Source: Ahaetulla prasina
Taxonomy: Eukaryota > Chordata > Lepidosauria > Squamata > Colubridae
Direction of reading: 5' to 3'
DNA length: 64,000 nt
Assembly (NCBI RefSeq): GCF_028640845.1
Contig: NC_080540.1
Coordinates: 170,325,752-170,389,751, forward strand
Shown: in pieces, positions 1 through 13,400 of the stretch
Numbering within the stretch: the stretch's first letter is position 1
How the letters are laid out: every line of letters begins with the position of its first letter
Made by a program: the position numbers and the translations under genes
The notes under the pieces: generated by a model
What the model saw: the letters and a program-made list of their open reading frames with translations, nothing else
Told to the model about the DNA's origin: nothing
Databases searched by the model: none

Positions 1-308
1 TAAGGGTTTTGGAGCTAGAACTTCACCTGAATTGGGTATGAAATTAATAAATAGTTTAGGAAAAAGATCTACGAGTGAAGCTCCCTAAATATCCTGAGGA
101 GGTCTGAGCATATTCAGTGACTAGAGAAGCTTGTTTCAAGTTGGAATTGGGAAAGCACGATGTGGTGCATAGAAGGAAGAAGGTATGACAAAGGTATGAT
201 GAAACTCTGAATCGTAGCCCTCCACGTTACAACGTTTTGTTGCAGGCTTCATTTGTATTCTCTGTACTCAGAATCTGATTTGCTTTGCTCCCGTCTACTT
301 TTGTGCAG

Positions 309-362
309 GGCCTAGATGGAATTTCTGGTGACAAGGGTGACGTGGGTGATCCAGGTCTTCCA
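309..362 (+). CDS. COL5A3: COL5A3 triple-helix exon (first in window)
   Basis: This 54-bp exon is flanked by a TTTTGTGCAG acceptor and a GTAAGTAT donor. It encodes six Gly-X-Y triplets, starting [10 protein letters not shown] and ending GDPGLP. It starts on an intact Gly codon and ends after a full codon, as collagen helix exons do. Confidence 0.93.
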
Positions 363-3300
363 GTAAGTATAGAAAACAGTCCTTGTGGAGAAACTAGACC
401 TTCTACTCTGTAACAATATTCTTGCTCACTTTTGCAAAAAATAAAAATCCATATCCTACCTCAATAACAGCAAGGCTTTATTTATTACTTATGTATTTAC
501 TTTCCCCAAAGGTGCTTTTTTTTCAAGAGGCAACTGAACTTTCTGGTTTTTTCTTTGAAGACGTTTCACTTCTCACCCAAGAAGCTTCTTCAAAGCTTCT
601 TGGATGAGAAACGAAACATCTTCAAAGAAAAAACAGAAAGTCCAATTGCCACTTGAAAAAGCATCTTTGGGACAACCATGGCCTAGATGACTGAGAATCT
701 CCATAAATATGTATTTACTTACTTTTCATATTTTTCAACTGCCCTTGGAGAAGGGCTCTGGGCAATCTACTATACAATAAAATGTTAAAATGTAAAAACA
801 GTATAAAAGAAAAAACTTGAAAGGACTAAACACTGTTAAAATTAATTAGAAGACAAAGAAAGGCTTTCAGGGCACTAGCCAGCCCCATGACTGTGTGCTC
901 CTCTGAGCTCGCCACATGAAGCCACAGAGCAATGTTTTAATTCTCAGGGGTTCCAATATCTCAGGGGTTGCCACAAAGAAGAGGGAGTCAAACTATTCTC
1001 CAAAGCACCTGAGGGTAGAACAAGAAGCAATGGGTGGAAACTAATCAAGGAGAGAAGCAACTTAGAACTAAGGAGAAATTTCCTGACATAAGATAAGTGG
1101 AACAACTTGCCTGCAGAAGTTGTGAATGCTCCAACACTGGAAATTTTTAAGAAAATGTTGGATAACCATTTGTCTGAAATGGTGTAAGGTTTCCTGCCTG
1201 GGCAGGGGGTTGGACTAGAAGACCTCCAAGGTCCCTTCCAACTCTGTTATTGTTGTTGTTGTTGTGGTGGTTATTATTATTATTATTATTATTATTCCTT
1301 TATAGAAGGCCAGGAGATTGAAGGCCTGCCTAATTTCCGGAGGTGGGTGGGTGGGTGGGGATATTCCAACAAGTGGGGGTGGGGAATGGCAGAGACGCCT
1401 CTCTTCCTAGTCTCTGCCAGTCAGACTTTCTTAACTGAAGGGGTCGACAACATACCTTCCCTGCCTGTTTGCGTAGGGAAGAATCTATGTAATGGGATGA
1501 AGATGGTTCTTAAGGTAGCATGGCCCCATGCCATGTAAGGATTTATAGGTCACAATCAACACTGTGAATTAGATCTGGAAGCAAACTGGAACCCAATGTA
1601 GTTTTCAAAGCAAAGGTTTTTACATGTGCCCGTCTTTGGGCACCCAAAATTACTGATGTGGCTGCATTCTGCAGCAGCTGAAGTTTCTGGATACTTTTCA
1701 AGGGTAGCCATAGGTAGAGTGCATTGTAATAGTTCAAACATGACCAGGGCATGGCTGAGCAAGATATATATAGGCTTTTTCATTGGGGTATGATCGTTAA
1801 GAAAAAAAATAGAAAAATACAAAGCAATTTTGAAACAAATGAAAATGTGATTTGAAGTGGGTGAAAACAACTAAACAAGGAGTCTCCAGCAGAGTGAGTA
1901 GAATTAAGAATAAAACTAATGAAATTGTTTGGAATGAAAATGAAATAAGGGAAAGTGGGAAAGAGGGTGTTAAGGATTTGTAAGGGAATGAAAGTAATAA
2001 GTCAAAAATTGCTTTGATAGTTACTATGAAAAATGTTAAAATATTGATGTGATTTACTTATGGTGAAGCTGCCTGTGAAGATTTTCAAGCCAAGATGGTT
2101 GTATTTGACAGATAAAATGGAGCAAAACATTACACGTTTTTCATAAATCATGGAAAAACAGTGAAGAGAGATGAATTTGTGTGTCTTGTAGGTGAAATAT
2201 TCATTAAAAATGGCAAAATGGATGGAGAAGTATTCAGATATTAAGAAAAGTAATGGATAGCATGTGATCTGTCGTGAGGAATATTTCTTTGTCAAAAGAA
2301 GTGGAAATGTTTTTAAGACTGCTTCTATCCACTTTGATCTATGGAAGAAAGAGTTGGGAATGTCAGAAGAAACACAAAACTAAGAAGAATGCTGAGGGGA
2401 AGAAGGCAAAAAGAGAGAGGGTCAAGAACAAATGAGTGCTCAATGAACGTGATTTGAATACAAAAGTGGGTGATTGATACGAGAGAAGCGCATTGAGTCT
2501 GTTTGAACATACCAGAGAAAATCAGTGAGGATTGAACTGCAAAATGAATATATAATGTTGCATGGAGTTGACAAGACCCTCAAAGATAGAGAGATGAGGG
2601 CTAAACAACAAAAGTATGTAGTGATTGGGGATATGGTTGAAACAAGAACAGAAGAGTGTAAAGAATGTATGATGTGAATTAAATTTAGCTTTATTTCCCT
2701 TTGTTTTGTTCTTATTTTATATACTTAATTTTCTTTTCCATTCTATTTCTTATATATTTTCTGTGCTTCACATATTGCTGATCATCTTGAAAATGAATAG
2801 TGGGTTAGGTTCATATATATGAAAGCCCACTTTCTCCATAGCATGCATGGTTTTATATATCCTGGCCATATTTTCCCCATTATCCTTCTTTGCCAAACTA
2901 AATCATCTCAAATTATAATGTTTTCACATGTGAAAAGTATTCACCCGGTCTCTCTCACACACAGAAGTTTCCTTTCTTCTGTATTTTTTCCATCTCCATT
3001 ATCATTTTTCAAAATTGATGACTAGAATGATACATTATTCTAGATTTGGATGTAATACATAAAGACATTACAGTATTGGCAGTTTTATTTTCCATTTCTT
3101 TTCAAAGATTGTCTGGCTTTAATTTGCTTTTTTCACAGTTGGTGCTCATTGGTGGAATCTTCACCAATTCTCAACGTTTTTTCCTGGTTAGTTACAGACT
3201 GCTGAGATCCCCTCCTTATATATATGAGATGTGCATCTACATGTTCACTGTATATGCAAATGAAGTTGACTATTTTGTTTCCTCTCCTGAATTTACATTT

Positions 3301-4383
3301 TTTTAAATTTGTAAAGTGGGATTTGGGACTCAGGGAGATGTCTAAATTTAATAAAATAAATTAATGAAGCCTGAGAATTGAAGTTCTCTAAAGGAGACAA
3401 TAAGGAAATCCAAATACATTATGTTAAATGAAATTTCCAGGATTTGAAGACAAACCAGGGTAAACCATGATAAATCAATACCACCAGTGTATTTTACTGC
3501 TATTACTGTGAAGAATAATATGGGAAACATAAAATAAAAACAGTTGAAACCCATCAAAATATTAAAAGCATTTTGATGTCAGAATGTTGCATACTATAAT
3601 GCAACTAAAATATTGATACTGATGTATACTTAAAAGTCACATCCACTGATCCAAATAACGTTTGTCACAAATAGAAACATTGCATTCATGCGTAGTGGCA
3701 TATTTATACATAGCTGGAATCTTATATCAATCCAATCAAGGATAATTAAGTTTCATTGCACTTAGGGACATTTTTTGTGTGTGATTGATCTACACCAGAC
3801 CATGTTATGGGATCAGGAAAATTTCTCTATGCACACATGCCTTCGCAAATGGTGTCCTCAGAAATAATACTTTTTGTTTTATTTTTCTAATTTTGTTTAG
3901 GGTCCACCTGGAGCTTTTGGGGAACCAGGTCCTCCTGGGCCACCAGGGAAGAGGGTAAGTCGGGACTTAAATAGGCAAACCTCCAAGGAAAAACTTTTCT
4001 TTCTGTATGAATGCCTATGACAGCATGTCTGCCCACCAGTATCAGATACAAATCTCCAATAACAGCACAACTGGATGGAAAGTAGCCCAAAAAAGAGGCC
4101 AAAAAGTGATGCAGCTAAGGATCATGGATGGTCACCTCAGAATAAACAAATACCGGCACTCCTTAAATAATCTCAAGAACAACTGGATCAAACAATGAAA
4201 TCAGAACATACACAAAATGCTGACAACGACAATCAAGACTGCATCTCTTAAGACAAGCTGAAAAAAGGGAAAAAAACCTCAAAAACAAACTGCTCAAGCT
4301 AATCCCCAGGAAACAAAGAACCTAAATGAGTAGTCAGTATGTTCAGTCCTCCACAGTTCACTGCAGAACAATTTCCTGCAAAA

Positions 4384-4457
<74 letters not shown>

Positions 4458-7400
4458 GTATGTATGTATTTATTTATTTTGCCCATCTCCCCTCCAAGGT
4501 GACTCTAGGTATCTTACACTTTATAAAACAAGTGAAAAACAGTTAAAAGGTTAAAACAACACAAAGTTAAAATATTATTAAGAACTAAATATACTAAAAC
4601 CAAATTAAGATTGTTAAAAGCCAGACAGGACCGGGATAAGGTCTTTTTACCACATCAGCCACTTCTAGCAGTGAGTGTCCCCCTTGGGGCCCCAGGCGGC
4701 TGGCAAAACCAGAGGAGGCAATTCTCACCTCCAGTGAAAGGTATAGATATAGCATAAACAGTGCTAATCAATTAGAATGTTTTACAAGCTTAGAAACAGG
4801 ATTTAAAGGGACAGGTCCTGCCACAGAGACTCGAAACATAAAACAGACAATAATACCCACAGACCAGAACACAGAATCTGAAGCAACTCAAAGCAGAGGA
4901 CTGAGCAGCCCTCAAAAATCTAAAGAAGTGTAGGAATTTAGCACCCACCCCCCTCCTAGAAGAATGAAATATTTTAGAAAATATTTAAAAAGGCAGAATA
5001 TTATATTTCCCTGGAAGAGAAATGGAGAAACATGTTTTAAAGACAAAGCAGCTCCCTGCAACTTCCTGCCACCCCCCACCTTTGTCAATGGGCCATCATC
5101 TGCATCATAATAGAACCCATCTAGCAACTGAAACTCACCACATGACACCTGGGAAGATTACATCAGCCAGCAAGGCTAGCTAAGACCCCCACCCCCTGGG
5201 AGTCTGACAACCAATCAGGATACTCTTCCTGTGTCCCAGAAAGTTCAAAGCTCAGAAAAAGCATAAAGCCAGGGAGCACACAGGATCTCAGCCTCTTTTC
5301 TGTTCAGGATCTCAAGCCATGTGATCCCGGCCACCATTAAACCATTTTTCCAAACAGTCTCCATGTTTCCAGTGTCTTTGTCCCCACTTGGAACTGAACC
5401 CAGATGGATATTTCTTCCAACAGAAGGACCAAACCATCACCATCAGCTGACAAATATTGAACTATAGTTATCCTGGATAGCACACAATATATACAAAAAC
5501 CCAAAGAAGTGGAAGACAAAGAAATCTACATTCCAGAAAGCACCAACCCAATAGAGAAACTAGATGACCCGGTCAAGAGAACCCTTAATGACCTAACAAA
5601 AAAAAAAAAAGAATTCACAAAAGAAGAACAGTGACGGATGAAAAACAGTAGACCCATCCCTCCCGTGCTTCTATAGATGTCCCAAAATATACAAGTCCGA
5701 CACATCTTTTCATCCAGTTGTATCATTATCAGGGACCCCAACATGCAACATAGCTAAAGAACAGAAAAGCTCAGACATCTCACAGATGGGAGTGAATATT
5801 CTATCAACTTTTCACTACAGTACCTCCCAAAAAATCAAAGGCCTAAACAAATAGAAGAAAATGAAAGTATGGTCTCATCTGATGTCACAGAGCACTCTTT
5901 ATATCCATAAATGCGAAGGTAGTGAAAAAATTGATGTACTACATAACACATTCAACCTAACCAAATATACTAAGATTGAAATACCCATATTCATGCACCT
6001 CATCAATCTCTACCTCACCGTCTACTTTCAATTTGATGACAAATATACCAAAATAACAGAGGAATAACCTATGTAATCACCCCTCTCATGATTCAAAGCA
6101 AAGGACTGCAAAGCACAATCCACAGTAATCATACACAGGGAAATGCTATGTTTATACATTACTTATTAACTACTTTCTTGATGGGCTATAAAGCAGCTAA
6201 AAGAAAATTGGGCATAGATTTAAAGATGTGATATTTTTGGCACAAGAGCCCTCTTAGCCAAAAGATGGTAATTTGATTTGTTTAAAATAATATATGGGGA
6301 AACATCCTTTCAAAAAAAGCCTGCATCTGGATAATTATGCAATAAAGGAAAACGTCAAGATAATTTGCAAAAATAAAACAAAATAAAGTTCTTGGAGAAT
6401 TTATATTGAAAACTCACTTTATGAGAAGCTATATACAAAGGCTCCTTATATTAAAAAAGTCATGGGGAAAAAAAACATTTCCACAATGTTTTTTTAAAGG
6501 ATTTTTTTTTTAAATCTGCCAAAATAAAACAATGTACCCAAATATAGCCCTATGATGCAGCCAGTAAAACAGAATGGACGCTTCCATGAAAATTCTGTTT
6601 GATCAGCTTCCCTCCCAGCCCCACTTCCTCTTCCATAAGTGGAAAATATTTCTTGTAAACAAGCTGAACCAATATTAAAATGCATCTATGGCCCCTTAGA
6701 GGAAATCATGCATTTGCAATTTCACACCAGAAACTCACCTGGAAATAAATGTTATCTTCTCTCCTTTGGCAGAAATTCCAGAATGAGGGACATGTTCTCC
6801 AATTTAACTTCTTCTGATACTGATAAAAAAACATTGACTCTGTGCAGGCTGGTTTTATAATTTTAGGTTAGTTTCATTTAGATTCCAGAATGTGGCATAT
6901 AATTTGTAATTACATATGTGCCATGTTAAATGAAATTGAAAATATGTAACTTTTTTATTGGCTTTGCTTAAAATTAAGCAAATGTATACGAATTCTCAAC
7001 TTACCTTTAATTGTCTGAATAATATTCATAACAATCCATTTGTACTTTTAGATATATTTTATTGTGAATTATTTATGTATATATTTCCACTCCATGGGAA
7101 TAGCTCCTCTCAAATATGCTATCCATTTTATTATGTGTGATTTGCATGATTTTTTTCAACAAGTTGCTTAATTTTTGTATAAGCTTATCGTTAGAACAAA
7201 ATTTTACATTTTTGTTTAATAAAATTGAGAGTATGAATAGAACTAAGTGTTCTGTAGAGGAAGGGCAGAAATGTTAAATCACCAGATCTTAATCCAAGTG
7301 ATTTATGCAGGGACTTCATTTTTCTGTTCCAGGGACCTTTTGGGCCAGCTGGACGTGAAGGTCGACAGGGTGAGAAAGGGACCAAGGTGATAGAAACCAA

Positions 7401-10400
7401 GCTAATTTTATTTTGGTATCCAATAATGGAATGCTAGTTTCTCTTTTGTTTGTTTTTCTTCCACCTATTCCACTGTCAGAGTTCCCTTCAGGGATGGACT
7501 GAGGTGAGGCAAATATCTCAGTCAGAAGATTCTGAAAAGTACCAATGGCTTCTCTGTGTTGGAAGACACTTATCTTGTTTCTCAATCTTAGCAACTTTAA
7601 GATGCATGGACTTTGTCAACTCCCAAATCTGGAAGTTGAAGTCCATACATCTTAAAATTGCTAAGTTTGAGAAACATCATGTTACAGCCTCTTGCCACAA
7701 AGTATATTGGAGGAAGTAACATTCAACTGTCAATCTAATTAATCTCTGTACATATGTATGCATAGGAGAAGGGCTTGTTGTTCTCAACAGCAAAACATAC
7801 TATACAAGAAATCATTCTAAAACAGCCACCTCTATCCTTCATCTCAAAAAGCAAAGTGAATCATATTAACTTAGTATTCGTTAAAGCCATCTGTTCCATG
7901 AAAATAGTGTATAACCATTGGACAATCTTGAAATAATTAAATATTTCTATGATAAATGGATGTTTTCCCCCTCTCTGTTTCCCTCTTTGCCCATAGGGTG
8001 AATCTGGTATAGAAGGTCCCTCAGGGAAAATGGGACCTGTGGGCCCACAAGGACCTCCAGGCCAACCTGGTTCAGAAGGTCTGCGTGGAATTCCTGGTGC
8101 AGCAGTAAGTATCTTCAGTTCTTGGCAAACAGTTGACAGAGGGATGAAGGAGAATAGACTGCAAATTAATGGAATATCATGTTTCATGGAGAAAAATGCA
8201 AACATTAGCAATAAAGTTCCAAGGCAGAAAATCAAATTTCTTTATAACGTGAAAAGAGTTTGAGGAGAAAGTGAGTCTCTGTTCTTTAGTCTAAAAATAG
8301 ACCACCAGAAGCAATGAACTTTGAACTACTAGCAGGTGGATTTAGTTGAAAAATTAGAAAATGTCTTTCTAATGCTAGAAGACTTGGGCAAGGAATAATA
8401 AGGTTGAAAAGGTGGTGGAAAAATATTTTATTCTTTGGAACAAACTCTGGTTTAAGGAATAAATGGACTTACTCCAGGGTCATTTATTAATGACTGTAGT
8501 TCAAAAGAGCTTTTGGTGCATCAGAAGGGAGGCACACAGCATTTTAAAGTTGTTCACATTGTCAGCTGAGGGAAATGAAGCGGTGAAGACATCAAAGAAA
8601 GCTCCAGCTGAGCATGGAGTTCCCTTAGATGCACACATACTGTTCCTTTAGTTTATAGGCCATTTATTTTATATGGCTTAGTGAGTAATGATTGAAGAAT
8701 TTCCTCTTAGCAAATTCCTATCCAGCTTTACAGTACATCATGATCTGCACCTCTTAGTTAAGAAAACTTTAATTTATTAATTGTTCACTTCTTTGTTTAT
8801 TTTAAAAGAAAAGAGAGGAAAAAGACAAAAATCATAAAGTACAGATGTTACATGGAAAAGTTTGCAGAGTAACATAAAGATAAAATTAAAAGATACTAAC
8901 TATTCAACTGGAAGAAACACCTTACTTTTATCTTGATATATTAACTTGGATTAAAACAAATATGAAGAGTCTCAGGACCCTTTTACCATTCCATTACTTT
9001 CAAAACTTGTATTTAACTATTATAGAAATCAAAATTTAAATTAGATAAGAAATCTATATTATAAAAATAATGAAAAGCTTTAGAATCTGTATTTTAAGAG
9101 AACCCAAAACTCAGATGTAATGGCAGAGCACGTACAGAGTTTCTAAGTCAAACTGAAACTAACATCTGACTTTTTTTCCAAATATAATGTACTTAAGACT
9201 ATGTTACATTCTCCCAGAAGTTAAAATGTCATTTTTAAAGGAATTAAGTGTGATTTCGAGTAAAAAGCATAAAGTATCCTTGTGACAAATATATATAAAA
9301 TCAGTTCAGTAATTGGAAAAAAATGAAAGTTAGCATTCAGGACATGTTTCATCCTATAATGGATCATCTTCCAGCTGAGTTGAGCTTTATGACATTTACA
9401 CCAAATATATGTCTCTTAAATTCTGTACTTCCTCAATGCTTCATGCTGTTATCAGATTTTTTAAAAAATGAAAAGGAGTATATTAAGTGAAAAAGAAATG
9501 TTTCAAGAACATGTTTCTAAACATTTGTAGGGGAATGTTCACAGCTGTAAAAAAATTCACATGTTGATTTCTGTTCTAATAAATCCAGAAGTAGCAAGAA
9601 CTAGAACAGGATTGGACAAAATCCTGGATTTAATGATTTTATGTGAACCTGGTAGTTATGCTTTGCCTAGGCTATTTTCTAAAACCAATTCTCAGTTTGG
9701 ATCGGAATTATGCAGCAAAACTTTTACTGGACAGATCTGATCTGTCTTGTCACTTGATGGAGTTCACTAGGAGAAGGAAAGGGACAGCTATTTCTTTCTC
9801 CCCCCTTCCCCAATAAGGGCAGGGGAAAATAGCTCTCCATCTTAATATATTTTGAGAGATTAACTGAACGCATAATGGTAAGTGACCACATAATATTGTA
9901 CAGTCAATTTATTATTTGTCAAAAGAAAATTACAAGTGATTGAAATCTTGCTCTTTCTCCACATATACCTTACCGTGTAAATCTGCTTTTAGTCCACCTA
10001 TATCCATAGCCTTGTTGAGATTTTTTTAAAAAAAATGAAAGACGCATGAAAAGTATCTCTAAAGGATCGTTTCTTTTTAAGATTCATTACTGTAAAAGTG
10101 AATACAAAAGTTTAATATGCAAGGCAGTCAAGTTTCCTTTCAATAAGATATTTCAAGGCAACTGGTGCTGCAGTTCCCCTTACTGATTTGTTGTGTGGCT
10201 TCAAAGCTTCTTTTATCCATTCCATTAATTCTAATATACTTTTGCACATACTGCTCTCCCCTTGGAACTGCCGGAGAGGCAGGTGGGATGAAGCAACACG
10301 GCTCTTTGGCTTTTAGAGGTAGGGCAAATGACTTTGAGTTTGGGCAGACTCGGGGAGATAATGGAGGGTGGGAGGGCTGGTGTGTTATGATCCAAGGGGT

Positions 10401-13400
10401 TGCAAAAAGTCATGGCTTAGCAACTAAAACAACAACAAAAATTATTTTGGCTTGAAGCCACTTCAATGTTCAAGCCTCCTCAACATTGATTGCATGGGTA
10501 CAGATCAAAGACTTTTTCACAGACTTTTGAGAATGGGAGACTTTCCCAAGATGTACTTTTTAGTTCCAAAAGTCTTTTAATTCTTGTTGCTAATGTTGCA
10601 AGTTCTTTCTTCTCTAGGGTGAACCTGGTCTACTGGGAGCTCCAGGACAGGCAGGGCCCCCAGGTCCCATGGTAAGCAAAAAGAAACGGCTGGTCTTGTC
10701 CTGAGATTGTCAGTTAACAATGCTGAGACCTTTTCATAATCACTTTCACCTTTCCCCTCTACTTTGTGTTGACTTTACATGGATATTTATTGTTGGGGGC
10801 AATGTTAGGAAGACTTTCTAACAGCAAAAAACAAAAGAGTCCAGCAATGAAATGAAGTAGACTTTCCGAATTATTTTTCAAAGAAAAGTGAGGGAAGCAG
10901 CTGCTTATTCTGATTCATTGAGCAGTTATTACATCAAAATTCATGGTTGATTAAGGCTCAATTCCCAGAGGGAATTACTAGTTATGATTTTAATGAAATA
11001 GCCAAGATTAAATTATAAACTGATGCCATGCCAAAGAATAGATGAACCTATATGAAGGAAATAGTCGTCAGAATAGGGGAGGACAAATGAGTAAACAGTA
11101 AACTACTGGTTTGTGGCTTGCTATTGACTCCAGCTCTAAATGATTATTTATTGCAAGAGTGCTCAATTCCTGTTGGCCCAAAGACCATATTCAGCCTTAA
11201 ACAGCATATTACATAGCTATACACCCAAAATGGATGAGACCATTACTCATCTGGAGCGGGGAAGACTGGAATGAATGTCTAAGCCATGGGTGTCAAACTC
11301 GCCATGTCATGTCATCACGTGACATTTCATTATGTTTTTTTCCCTTCATGGAGCTGGGGTGGGTGTAGCCTGTGCATGACACATCTGGCTTGTGGGCTGC
11401 CAGTTTGACACCCCTGGTCTAAGCCTCTGCAAAGAATAATGTAGCCTTTAAACTTTCACAAACCTCAAAACCAAGAAAAAGATCTAAACTGAAAATGTTG
11501 GGTATACCTACTCTGGTTGATCATGCTGGTAAGACCACACTTGGTCATCACAATATAAAAAACACATTGAGACTCTAGAAAGAGTGCAGAAAAGAGCAAC
11601 AAAGATGGTTAGGGAACTGAAGGCTAAAACATGAACAGTTGCAGGAATTGTGCATGCCTAGTTTAATTAAAATAATGACTAGAGGTGATACGATAACAGT
11701 GTTCCAATATCTAAGGGGCTGCCAGAAAGAAGAGGGGATCAACTTATTTTCCAGAGCACCTGAAGGCAGGATAAGAAGCAATGGATGAAAACTAATCAAG
11801 GAGAGAAATAAGGAGAAATTTAGCAATAGCACTTATATACCACTTCATAGTACTTTTATGGCCCTCTCTAAGCGGTTTATAGAGTCAGCATATTGCCCCC
11901 AACAATCTGGTCCTTATTTTACCCATCTCAGAAGGATGGACGGCTGAGTCAACCTTCCTGACAATTAGAACAATTAATCAGTGGAATGACTCCAGAAGTT
12001 GTGAGGCTCCAACATTGGAGGTTTTAAAGACGAGATTGGACAACCATTTGTGTGAAATGGTATAGGCTTTCCTGCCTGAGCAGAGGGCTGGACTAGAAGA
12101 CCCCCAAGGCCCCTTCCAATTCTGTTAGTCTGTTATCATGAGGCTTCCAGGCAGTGCTTCTTGAACTCCATTCTTAATGCAGCTATTCTCCTCTTCATAG
12201 GGTCCTACAGGGCTCCCGGGTCTCAAAGGTGATCCTGGCTACAAGGGAGAGAAGGTAAACATAAAAAGACTATTCTTGCCTGGGTAGAAAATAACAGACC
12301 TTACAATCTTCAATTGAATCATCTCTTGTCCTAGAAATGCTGCTTCTTTCTGCAGGTACCTTGTTAAATCGTGAACCTTCCTTTTCAATTGTTGTAACTG
12401 TTAGATGGGGTCTTGCATAATTTATGACCCAGGAAGCTGATGAGCCTTAGATAGTAGCTCAACAAGAATTTTATATTTGCTTCCCTGCCCAGAACTGCTA
12501 TAATTCAGCTAGGTTAAAGAGGAGATCGTTAAGCACATCTGGAGGTATTCAGTGCTACATGTACTTGAGGGGAGCTCACCAACTATCACACGGGATTGCT
12601 TTAGGATGTTGTTAACTCATATAAGACCAATAGAACAATGCACTATTAGAAATCTCAGCTCAAGTTATTTATTTTTTTTTAAAAAATGAATGGATGTTGA
12701 ATGGATCATTAGAAAAGAGAACAAGACAGTTTCAAGCAGCAATAGATGAGTATGAGCTCTTTACTAAATGATCATGCAGTCCTTGCTTAACCATTGCAAC
12801 CAGGACTGCTGGAACCGCTGTCACTAACTGGTATGGTCACGTGATGTTTTGCTTAATGGCTACTTTACTTAGCAATGGAAATTCCAATTCCAGTTAGGGT
12901 TGTGACTGGAAAACTACCTGTATTAAGCAAAAGTGTTGGGCTTTTTGTCTATCTAATGAATAATAGTTGATTCTGTTCTCATGTCATGGTTAATTAGAGC
13001 AAAGTGTTGTGTATACAGTTGTATGGACACAGTCAGTAGGGGTGGATTTATAGAGGTCAGTTTTAGCCACAAACAATCTAAACTCTTCTTGTTCAGCACT
13101 ATTGTTCAAAAAAAGGTAAGACAGTTGATAGAAACCCAACTAGGTTTCCACATAGGTCAAGTGAGACATCAGCAATTGTGTATTATGCCACAATTTATGC
13201 TCCTTTTCCTTCTAGGGTCATGCAGGACTCATTGGGTTGATTGGCCCTCCAGGTGAGATGGGTGAAAAAGGTGACCAGGGGCTGCCAGGGAACCAGGGAA
13301 CACCAGGCACTAAAGGCGACCCTGTGAGTAGATGGAGTCTGGTTGAGATGGGACTTCTCAGTCAGGTACACAATACTGATACTTTTTTTTCTTCCTCCTA

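Larger units (their letters stand above)
363..3900 (+). other. COL5A3 intron of about 3.5 kb
   Basis: This intron holds a Penelope inverted pair near 504-676, a CR1 3' end at 945-1297 and a decayed LINE fragment at 1530-1760. About 1800-3890 is A+T-rich and I recognise nothing in it. Short open frames there have no splice or domain support. Confidence 0.75.
3955..7332 (+). other. COL5A3 intron of about 3.4 kb
   Basis: The intron contains a (TCTA)n tract, a solo LTR and Penelope reverse-transcriptase debris, each listed separately. The stretch 3990-4380 is low-complexity, A-rich and probably repeat-derived, but I could not assign it. From about 6070 to 7320 I see only A+T-rich sequence. Confidence 0.7.

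Noticed and set aside
4385..4480. Tandem array considered as CRISPR-like or coding
   Set aside because: It is a simple tetranucleotide repeat in a vertebrate genome, with no spacers.
7861..8235. Minus-strand frame with [14 protein letters not shown], collagen-like
   Set aside because: The complement of Gly-Pro-rich collagen exons also reads Gly/Pro-rich. The + strand exon has correct splice sites and frame.
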